Source: Papaver somniferum
Lineage: Eukaryota > Streptophyta > Magnoliopsida > Ranunculales > Papaveraceae
NCBI RefSeq assembly: GCF_003573695.1
Contig: NC_039362.1
Span: forward strand, 114,679,120 to 114,743,119
Direction: 5' to 3'
DNA length: 64,000 bases
Under the pieces are notes generated by a model that did no database searches, had not been told where the DNA came from, and saw only the letters and a program-made list of their open reading frames with translations. Both the position numbers and the translations under genes were made by a program. Below, piece by piece: positions 55,316-64,000 of the stretch. Each line of letters starts with the position of its first letter. Position 1 is the first letter of the stretch.

Positions 55316-58300
55316 ATGTCTGATTCTCCATCCAATGACGCTTCCAGAGATGAAAGGTGTGCAGATGATGATATCTCCATACAGGAAACATGCACGGATG
55401 AGACTTACGTTGGTGAGGAATACGAAACACCTGGAGTCAAGAATGTCCAAAACATAGATGACGCTTTCTTTGAGGTTCAGGAGCCCGAAAATCGTCTCAA
55501 GTCCCCGGTATATCGCCTTCTGATCAATCCCAGGACGGTCACTCAAAAGAAATTGGTGACTCCTCGTGCTGCTATTCGGTTATGTCTTGAACGAGGATTA
55601 TTCCAGGCTTCAATGATTGAATTCAATCTTTCTCAACGCCCTTTAGAGAAGTTCTCGGGATGGTCTAGACACATGCTTGGATTTCCTCGTGTTAGAGCTA
55701 TGTTGGATAGAGCACAAATTACCAGGGCCGTTCAAACATCTGGAGATTTGTATATCTTTCATGACGCACGAGGTATTGTATCTCTTCTTGCTCGCTGGTG
55801 CATCCCAACTCACACGTTTATATGCAGCTGGGGAGAGTTCACTATTACCTTGGAAGATGTAGTTGCTTTATTGCATCTTCCAATTACAGGTAACTTTCCT
55901 GAAGAACTTGAAGAGAAAGCAGTTTCCAAAACTTTAACAGCTGAGATGGAGAGAATCAACAAGGTTTTTGGTAAAGGTTGTTACGCTCATTGGTTGACAC
56001 ATTGGTGGCCACGAGACGCCCCTCTTGATGAACCCGACAGTATGTTGTCTATTGCTGCTTTCTTGTGATTATGGCTGTCCAGAGATGTGTTTGAAGATGC
56101 TGGTACCTTGTTGAAGCCTTTTGTAATTCCTTTCGCTATTAAATTGGCTCAAGGTGAACAACTTCCGCTCGGTAGCTTATTCTTGGGTTCTTTATATTTT
56201 AACCTGGATTCTTTAGTCGTAGACTCCAGTGTTTCGAACGGCTTCATGAAGATTGAATGCTATGCCAATACGATGTTCATCCAAGCTCTGATGTGGGAGC
56301 GTTTCGGAAACTATGCACCCATTCCCCGTAGTGTCTTACAAAGTCTGAATTCTGCTGATGCTCGATGTATCTTCCATGAGAAACACAACGCTAGGATTAT
56401 GCGCTGGTCTACGAAACAAATTCAGTCCAAGACACGCTTTATCGACGAATTAAATGACGAGTATGAGTTCAACTTCCGTCCTTAAGTGGTGGTTCCTCCT
56501 CACGTTTCTAAATTGAAGACTTTCAATGCTGGAGAAAGTAAGTATTTGAAATCCGGTGCTGATTTGAGTGATGGCGAAAGATCTTTCATGCTGAGTTGTA
56601 CTCCAAGTCACATAATATCAGCAACGTATGGAGATTTTTCGGTGGAGGAGTATAATATTGACAGAACTGCCCGTCAGATGGGTATGGATCAATGTGTTCC
56701 AACCTTCAGAAGGAGAAGACCATCAGTGGAACAACTTAAGACTTGTTTAGATCACACAAATGATGAAGGGAGCTCCTATTGGTTTCCTTGTATTGATCGA
56801 ACCACGTACGTGACTCCAGGTTACATGGAATTCTGGGATCAGCAACTTGAGCGTCTTAATGATTATGTGACGGCCTCCCAACCTTTAGTGAAGGATCCCC
56901 CTTCTTCTGAGATGAGTGACTCTCGTCTCAGACTAAGGAATATTTCTGGTGGTGACAAACGAAATACATCTCCAGGAGGTTCACCGGTATGTATTCTTTT
57001 GTATATTTCTCATAAAACTCGTATAATCGTCTTTAATTACTACATCAATTTCTTTTGAAGGAGGGTCGTGCTGTGAGACCTCGAATTGAAGTGAATTTCT
57101 CAGAGACGGAGGCAATTGTCCACGGTGGAGAAGGCAGGAGCAAGAATTGCAAGTTGTTGCCCAACACTATAAAGTCCCCAGTCGCCTTTTTGGTGAGTTG
57201 TTGATATTTTTACGATGTGACTTCTTCCATCTGCATTATCAGGATCTCAAAACCAATATTTGTTATTTGGTTACAGGACTTTGCTCCATCTAGTATTGAC
57301 GGTCTTCGATTCTCTGTTGCTGGGAAGACGACTTCTGATTTGAGCGTTGAAGAAGAAGTCGTCGTGAGTAATTTCCTTTACCATCGGACATAAAAGTTTC
57401 ATGTGAAGATGCTAATTACTTGATAATATGTCCAGGAGGATGTCATCATGGAGGCAGAAAGTGCTGATGTTCGACCTTCCTATGAGAATATAGATGAAGG
57501 CGCTTCCAAAGATTCGGAGCCAAATAGAAGTAATGAACCCCTTGTCGTTAATACGGACGATCATAATTCCTCGAGTACTTCGGAGACCTCCAAAGTAATT
57601 ATATACCCTGTACCCTCTTCATAGAAGTATGAAAGTGCTGATTTGTGAATGAATTAATGAGAATCCATGTGTATATACGAAAAACTTGGTCGAACTTCGT
57701 CGTCAGAAAATTCAGAACCCAGTTTTTTACCAAAAACGCCGTAAAATCTTCATCTGGAGTCGGATTTTCATGATCTGCATATGCATATTCAAGCCCGAAA
57801 TTTTCCAAGCTTTAACACAGAAGCTTTTTAAGTTTTTAGCACGTTTAGGTCCTGAAAAAGACGAAATAGTAAACTTCCAGGAGACTTTCAGAACTTTTTC
57901 AGATTGTATGTTGCCCGATGTTTTGACCACAGCTCCTAGATAGTTTGCCCAATTTCCATGAAATTTTGACATGTTGTAGAGGACTTCCATATGAAGAAAA
58001 TGGTATATGACCCAACTCTAGACTCCATACCAATTGCTCTCAGTTCGTCATTGAACACAGTGCAGTGTAACATTTCTTCAGCTGAGTTTCTTTGAAAACG
58101 TGTTTCATGACTTTGATGCTACTTGTACACGTCTTAGATGCATGATAAGGAACTTAGATGATGTTAGTTAACTTACTTTCTTAACTTTATAATCGTATTG
58201 GATTTCCATCCTTGAATCATTCTAATCCCATGTAATCTCCGTATTAGGTGCCGAATAACGAAGTTGGGAATTATGAATCCAGTAATGATGGTTTGGGAAA

Positions 58301-59006
58301 TCCAGGAGTTGTCGGAGACAAGAATTCCATATTTGTGCCTCAAGATGATGAAGAGCTAGTATTTGATGTCTTGTAGGTATAAGAGACTCTAATTGTGCCT
58401 CAGACGGTGGAACCCGAACCCGAAATAGCGGAAGATACTTCTTCTGAAATTGTCTCTATGATCACCGATGCTGCTCCAGTAGTTGAGAACCATATGATAG
58501 TGCATGAGTATCCAACTGAAGGGATCTCCTTTGATCCTCAATTTGGTGAGTTACTCCGGTATCACCAGCTTGTTGGAGGATTTAACGTTCCTATCAGATA
58601 TGCTGCTATATACAAGGAACTGTGGGAAATGTATGGACACATTGTTGTCACTCGGGATCCAGAATGCAGTTATTTTCTGACGAAACAAGTGGAGGCTATC
58701 TTGCGTGTCATAGATGATATCCGGATTACTGCCAGAAATGTTGTTACTCAAGATGTACTCTTTGATTGAGAATACAACTTGAAGAATGCTGAAGATCTTG
58801 GCTTCAATCTGAAGTGGCTCCGTCAAAGACTTGAAGTTATCAGGAAAGCAGTAAAGGGCGATGTTCCCTTCCCTACCAGTGATGCCGTGTTGAAGAAGAT
58901 GAATGAAGTTGTTGATCTAACCAGGAAGCTGGAGGTGGAAAAGGCGGCTCTGAAAGTCTTGGAGGAGGCAGAGGAGCAGAAATCTTTATTCGATGTTTTT
59001 CTTTAG
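55316..59006 (+). pseudogene. Antisense cargo gene of element E: plant mobile domain (PMD) protein, five nonsense codons
   Basis: Inferred coding exons are 55316-56986, 57061-57192, 57277-57363, 57436-57594 and 58248-59006. Donors are GTATGT, GTGAGT, GTGAGT and GTAATT; all introns are phase 0. The joined frame spans about 935 codons. Nonsense codons lie at 56066, 56483, 58374, 58380 and 58767 without any frameshift. The PMD (aminotransferase-like) signature is at about residues 155-195: RWCIPTHTF, CSWGEFTITLEDV, ALLHLPITG. A middle block has DGERSFMLSCTP and EEYNIDRTARQMG. The linker exons are acidic. The last exon has VGGFNVP, MYGHIVV and a coiled-coil like protein A2. PMD proteins act in silencing and genome stability in plants and occur in transposons; here it is a retrotransposon cargo gene. 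Confidence 0.82.
57595..58247 (+). other. Large intron 4 of the E cargo gene
   Basis: 653 bases between donor AAA|GTAATT and acceptor CCGTATTAG. ORFs within it show no domain. Nothing else is recognised; the length is several times that of the other coding introns, so a decayed insertion is possible. Confidence 0.5.
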
Positions 59007-59299
59007 TTTCCTTTCCGTAATCCCATGAAATTCTGAACTTCTGAGAGATGTGAGGTTTTCATTTGGGTTTTGATATTAGCTGGTTTTGGATTGCTAGATG
59101 GTTAAGGATTTTCTTTTGGATTTGATTGAGATTTTCCTTTAAGTAAAGTGAACTGAATTTTTGATAAATTTCTGAATTCAAATACTGATTGCAAGTATTG
59201 CAAACGTTTTGGAGGAATTGAAATACAATGAAAGAAAATCCTAAATGCCAAATCCAGACATCATGAGTGCTCAAACGCTCAGTACCTCAAATACCCAAT

Positions 59300-59660
59300 A
59301 ATTTCAGAAAAACGCCTTAAGCCAATTCTCGTGAATTACTGGCAGGGTTCTACCATCTGTGTTGATCAATTTGTAGTATCCTCCAGTTATGGACTTAGCA
59401 ACCATAAATGGTCCTTCCCAATTGGAGCTCCTTGCAGAGTGGAGATCTCGTTAAGCCGCCTTGAAAACCAAATACCCTTCCTTGAATTTGTTTGGTTTAG
59501 TAGTTCGCGCCTTGAATATCTTTCGTTGATTCCATGGTTGTGGCACGTACGGACATTCATGTAGAGGAGAGTACCCAGCATACTGTCTGTCGTGCTTCGC
59601 CAGGTCCTCAGCAATAAACCTTTTGATAGAATGATCAACATTGATATGAGCTAGATCCAA
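59300..59660 (-). pseudogene. pol: Element E integrase C-terminal remnant
   Basis: On the minus strand FKEGYLVFKA corresponds to the usual Tat FQVGDLVL motif, and after a frameshift GPFMVAKSITGGYYKL and VIHENWLKAFF end pol, parallel to the element A Pol end (GPYVVIKAVSSGYYKI and GKWLKTYYA). The last stop is at about 59303. It is convergent with the cargo gene, whose stop is only 300 bases away. Confidence 0.8.
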
Positions 59661-59880
59661 CTATTGGGTATAATATTGCCAACGTGAAGTCATCCATTCG
59701 TAACTCTTGGTAATTGATAAATTGTTTATGGGGAGAAGTCCTTGGGTCAAAGTAGCATATTTGAACATTGGTAATATTGGAGCATGGAGAGGAATAAGAC
59801 TTGCCTGAACTTGAAACCTTTTGACAAAGGTATGTGGACTTTCTCCAGGTTCTTGTGTAAGTCCCATCAAGGTTTTATCC
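59661..59880 (-). pseudogene. Element E unresolved segment with Gag-like phrase
   Basis: The minus strand gives MGLTQEPGESPHTFVKRFQ, which resembles the Gag phrase NPNDYVKRFRVQALDCH in the same element but is diverged. It lies where reverse transcriptase should be. It may be filler from a second Gag type joined when pol was deleted. No further match recognised. Confidence 0.35.
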
Positions 59881-60260
59881 TCCTGCAGATGCTCAAATGG
59901 TGGGGCATCCTCTGCGTCCTCTGACTCAAAGTCTTCGTCGGCGGCGCAGCGTGCTGAAGGCTTTGGAGTGATCCTTCAAGCATGAATCCAGGCCCTTCCA
60001 AGGATCATGTCTTATCCAGCGTCTTCCCGGATTATGTAAAATTTGGTCTCAGTGCAGACCAAACTTTCTGTAACTTTGAGAGCAATGAAGCCGTATGCAT
60101 CCCGGGAAACCCCTTCGTGGTCTTTGATTGTTATGGGAGAGTGAGTAGCTTCTTGTCGAGTAATGCCGGCAACTCTGAGAGTTTTCAAAGGGATGATGTT
60201 GACAGCAGTACCAACATCAAAAAATTCCCTTTTGAATTAATTTCCTTTAATGTGCACTGT
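59881..60260 (-). pseudogene. pol: Element E protease remnant
   Basis: The minus strand shows FDVGTAVNIIPLKTL, the protease active-site region with DVG in place of DTG, preceded by a TAA. Further on are YGFIALKV and MILGRAWIH, typical for Tat protease ends, with a second stop codon inside. Loss of the DTG motif makes it catalytically dead. Confidence 0.75.
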
Positions 60261-62013
60261 GGTGAGCAGACCCCAGTCATACATTTGTTTGTCGGTGGCT
60301 GAAGGTTCAGGAGGTACATCTGGAATCAGCATGCGTTTTCCAGAAACTATGTGATTCAAGGCTGTGAACATGTCTCCCCTTTGTGCTTTCGACAGGTAGA
60401 GCAATTCGCAGACATGCTCTATCAATGACTGAACTGCCTCCTTGACTGGTGCTTCAGAAATGGAGAAAGTCCTGACAGGAAGAGGGTCTCTGTGTACTCC
60501 CTCGGCTCCAAGATTAAGTTCTCCTGACTCAACCTTTTCTCTGAATATGCGTTTCAAAACTTTGCAGCTGCTTGTTGGATGATTCACGAACCGGTGGAAT
60601 CGGCAATAACGAGGATTTTCCATGTCTTTCTCAGTTGGGTCTCTCCTGAAGTATGGAAATTTGATTGCGCCATCTTGGATCCAGGCATCTAATAATTCGA
60701 GCACTTCTCCAGTGGGGAGAGGAAAATTAGGTGCATCATCAGGAGCATCTGTGCGTTGGCCAGGAGCCTGTGTCTCTGGTTTGACCTTCTTTTGCGTCTT
60801 TGGAGAAGCTGCAGTATGCTTGTTCGGGGATTTTGCCTTGCGCTTACTCCCTTCAGTAGCGTTTGCAGAGGGCTGCAGGTTGTACTGCTTGTTGATCAGG
60901 CGTCTGCTTCCTCGAGTGTCACGTGATTCCTCAGTCTTTGTAGACTTTGCTCTTCTAACAGGGCAGGTGCAGTGGTTGCTGATCTCTTCGCGGCTTCGTG
61001 AAGCTCTGAGAAAGTCTGGAATCGAAGATTCTCCAATAGAGCTCTGTAAACCGGGAGCATGCCGTTGATACACAAATCTACCAGCTGCTGCTCTGTGACA
61101 TTTGGGTCATGACAGTCCAGGGCCTGGACTCTGAATCTTTTCACGTAATCATTGGGATTTTCACTGACCCTCTGGAACATTCTTCCAAGATCAGAGAGAG
61201 TGACTTGCTCTGACACGAAAAAGTACTTACTGTAGAAGGCGTTGATCATTTCTCCCCAATTGTTGATAGTCCCCGGTGCGATGTTGTTGTACCAGGTGTA
61301 TGCTCTGCCTTTCAAGGATTTTGAAAACTCCTTGAAGAGAACAACATGGTTATGTTCATGCTCTCCCAAGGCTTCGAGGAAACGAGAGACATGTTCTCGA
61401 GCATTGCCAGTTCCTTCATACAGAGTAAAAGTTGGAGAAATGTAACCTTTTGGAAGGGGAATCCTCTGCGTAGCGGCAGGATAAGGAGGTTGGTGAAGAT
61501 GGACATGTGATGTCTTGTCTTTTCCACGGTTCTCCAGAAGGCACTCCACGTCTTCCCGAGTAATGAAATTTGATGGTTCCTTTGCTGACGAATCTGCAAC
61601 TTTGCCAGTTTCATCATCATCCAATGTATGGATTGGTATTACTTTAGGATCAGCAGCATCTGAGGATTTCTCCTTCTCTTTTCCTTTTTCTTGAGTCTTC
61701 TCTGTCATCTTATCAGTAAGAGTTTTGAGATAATTACACAGCTCCTTCTGTGTAGCAGCCATGTCAGTCTGATTCTTTGCTGAGTCTCCTGCACTTTGAT
61801 AAGATCAGCAATGGTAGATGGTGGATTTCCTATGACTTCTTCAGGGTGTCGACCGAACAGGGGATGACCTTCAGCGTGAGGAGTAGTGTCACCACCTTCA
61901 GTGTTGGAGGCCGGAATCATTTCCGGGATATCCTGATTGTCATTATTGTTGTTGCTAGTACTAGCGTCGTTTGTGTTGGAACCTATAACTAACCCAGACC
62001 TAAGACCATCCAT
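60237..62013 (-). pseudogene. gag: Element E gag, complete length with two frameshifts
   Basis: The ATG at 62013 starts MDGLRSG. The frame shifts near 61705-61760 and near 60900-61070. The core domain is complete: TLYEGTGNAREHVSRFLEALG, LKGRAYTWYNNIAPGTI, FYSKYFFVSEQVTLSDLGRMF, DYVKRFRVQALDCHDPN, LRFQTFSELHEAAKRS. The C-terminal third contains a Lys/Pro-rich stretch, ELLDAWIQDGAIKFPYFRRD and the conserved end LIEHVCELLYLSKAQRGDMF. No zinc knuckle of CCHC type is seen. Gag would form the particle; two small repairs separate this copy from an open frame. Confidence 0.85.
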
Positions 62014-62043
62014 CTTGTGAAATCGTGAGATTGCAACCAAGAG

Positions 62044-62068
62044 ATTAATCTCCCACTGTGGTCGCCAA
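62044..62068 (-). other. Primer-binding site of element E (tRNA-Arg-like)
   Basis: Minus strand TGGCGACCACAGTGGGAG, two bases from the LTR edge at 62071. Confidence 0.82.
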
Positions 62069-62070
62069 TC

Positions 62071-64000
62071 TGTGGATGGGGAAAAACGATTTGCTGGTTT
62101 TTATGGAATTGAAGAGTCGATCGTGTGGAGACTCCTTGAACCAAGCGAAATGTTGAACCTCACACAGATGCACTGCAAGAAGGGAGTGATTTAAGTTCGA
62201 GAGATCAATAAGTAAGACCCCGGCCTAAACTAAGAACAATTGTCGTTCCAGAGTCAATTCGGTCACAAGAGAGGATGGGTTGATCTGTAGGAGGGAAGCT
62301 GAGAAACGCGTGAGATCAATGGTGATCTGAGATTGTAGGTGTGTTACGAATTCAGCGTGAAAATGCTCTGAATGATTGAATTTTGCTCAATTGAGAGTAA
62401 TTTCTGTGAGTTCGTGTAGATGAAAGATTGTCAGTATGAACTTTTATGAGAAATTGCTCGTTTTGGCTAATGTCGTTCGATTGTTCGAAAAACCTCTGTC
62501 TTCAATCAGGATTCAGAGACATTTTATAATGCCGGAGTTGAAAACACCATGATCCCATGAAGTGTGACAGTTGCTGGAATTAGAGAATGGGAAATGGGGA
62601 AATTGTGTTAAAACCAATTACTCATCATGCGGAGACTTGGTTAACTTTCCACCCACTACTTTGATAACTCTTCCAACTGATTGCACGACTTGCTCACATT
62701 CTCATAGTGGGTGAACACACGTGCCGTAAACCGCCAGACCAAAACCCTAGTTAATATCCCCCCATGTGACACGATTGAAATCTCGTGATTGTGGAGTCAG
62801 TTGCTGACTTTATGGAACGATGAGTCCATGTATTGCTGAGTTGAACATGATTAGCAAATGTTTCAAAACTCATGAATTTAACGTGTCTGCTGAGACGAGG
62901 TATCATCATAACCTAAGACGAGCAAAACTGTGTTGCTAAATTGTTGAATATTGATAGTTGAGCCAATATTCTTTGATTTGAGCAAATATTGCTAGTCTGA
63001 GCGAATATTGCTAATTGAGTAAATATTGCCGGATCGAGCGAATATTGCTAGTTCGAGCAAATATTGCTAGTTTGAACAAATATTGTTCTTTTGATGAATT
63101 ATTGGTAGCTGGACCAAATAAAATATTAATTTAAGTTACTGACTGCTGAGTCGAGCAAAATAAATACGAATTTTAATCATGGAATCAACATAAAATTATC
63201 AGAGTGTTCGAATCAGAATCACGTTTCTGCAGAGTTCTGGATTCAAAACCCTAATTTTACCGAGATGATGATCTACTGCAAATCACATAGGACCGGTTAC
63301 ATGGGATGACGGGTTCACCATATAACACCCAAATTCTCGAATGAGCAAAAATACCAAAGTCTCTTGAGGATCAGTTGGTGAAAGAATGATTAAATGCTGG
63401 TTTAATCATTTACTGAAATAATGCTCGTGTGATCAACAAATCATAAAACCTGATGTAGAAAATATGAGGATCCGACCAAGAGGTCATGATACCGGCTCTT
63501 GACGGTCGTGGGACCAGTAGATGGTCGTTTGAGCGAACTTCCAATTGTTTGGAAAGAGTTCGAACCTAATATGAGCAACTGAGCAAATTAGGTTAAAATC
63601 ATTAAAACATGCAGGACCAGCTGTTTGCAAGCCTCAGGGTCACCCTTGGTCGGTCAAGGGGATGTGCCCGTGTCACCATAGTGTCCGTGCTTCAGTCCTG
63701 AGAATTCAGATATTTTCTGATGCACGTTTGAGCAACATTTGGAGAAAATATGCAAAATCCATGGTTTTGCTGAAACCGGCAAAAATACAGAGATGATGAA
63801 AATAATAAATAAAACATGGGATTTCAAGGTGTGGGACCGACACGGCTAGGGCATGGCCGGCCGGCTGATAGACGCGGTCCCACATGTTTATCCCAGTTCT
63901 ATGTGATTTTATGTGTTTTCTCTGATTTGAGGGAAATTTCATGAAACTGGAGAGTTTGGTGAAATTAGGGAATTCTCATGAGAGATAACAATAAAATAGG
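62071..64000 (-). repeat. Element E 5' LTR, inner 1.93 kb
   Basis: Starts TGTGGATGGGG and follows 50231 onward base for base with scattered substitutions and very few indels. More differences fall in the first 250 bases than later. It is truncated by the window end. Confidence 0.92.

Larger units (their letters stand above)
50231..64000 (-). mobile_element. Element E: Tat-type gypsy element with gag, deleted pol and antisense PMD gene
   Basis: Minus-strand order: 5' LTR (from beyond 64000 to 62071), Arg-like primer site, gag (62013-60237), protease remnant, integrase C-terminus (59660-59300), then a plus-strand PMD gene (54184-59006), PPT and 3' LTR. Reverse transcriptase, RNase H and the integrase core are absent. 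It belongs to the same family as element A and is inserted in LTR J (flank CAAGG). Confidence 0.9.

Noticed and set aside
56486..57058. Separate 190-residue gene downstream of the PMD ORF
   Set aside because: It is in the same frame as the upstream ORFs, separated only by one TAA, and its end runs past a good donor at 56986; it is the continuation of the PMD exon.
60622..61068. Plus-strand 148-residue ORF
   Set aside because: Opposite the E gag frame, which has clear Gag motifs.

Overview
The window is plant nuclear DNA, most probably eudicot heterochromatin made of transposons inserted into one another. I see no single-copy host gene. The plant assignment rests on Ty3/gypsy elements of Tat type (two RNase H domains, tRNA-Arg-like primer site), Ty1/copia elements with the tRNA-iMet primer site, a plant L1 LINE with a DUF4283-type ORF1, a hAT MITE, and plant mobile domain (PMD) coding sequence. 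The species cannot be named from sequence alone. Letters A-K below are my own labels.

Left part (1-30933). The oldest layer is K, a minus-strand copia element: part of its 3' LTR (26420-27494), its PPT and its 3' non-coding region. K carries a solo LTR (28101-30463, TSD AACTT). D, another minus-strand copia element, lies inside K's LTR: 5' LTR 23643-26419, primer site, gag-like remnant with a hAT MITE (22814-23000). D is interrupted by a full-length L1 LINE (14653-21039, 17-bp TSD) and by gypsy element B (right edge 13923; LTR 11555-13923, gag 10012-11472). B's gag is interrupted by gypsy element A (right edge 10011, extends past base 1).

Right part (30934-64000). G is a plus-strand copia element inserted in K: LTR 30934-33301, primer site, start of gag. 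Its gag is split by two neighbouring insertions. F (33518-38784, TSD AATTG) is a non-coding LTR element. H (38794-47672, TSD GTTAG) is a copia-type non-autonomous element with coiled-coil ORFs. G's gag resumes at 47678 and runs to 48904, where copia LTR J starts. J is cut at 50230 by gypsy element E (3' LTR 50231-53882, 5' LTR from 62071 past the window end).

Most interesting biology. A and E are relatives that carry extra genes on the strand opposite to gag-pol, between pol and the 3' LTR. E carries a PMD gene of about 935 codons with a TATA box, a GGCCCAWWW-type promoter motif, two 5'-leader introns and four phase-0 coding introns, now broken by five nonsense codons. A carries two unbroken genes: an acidic 184-residue protein behind the same kind of leader, and a three-exon 241-residue protein matching the C-terminal domain of E's product. 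Because the cargo is antisense to the genomic RNA, its introns cannot be spliced from that RNA and can survive retrotransposition. A lost the Gag core but keeps most of Pol. E keeps Gag but lost RT, RNase H and the integrase core. A PMD fragment is also lodged inside the 5' LTR of copia element H. The LINE contains a 50-bp-arm inverted duplication typical of template switching.
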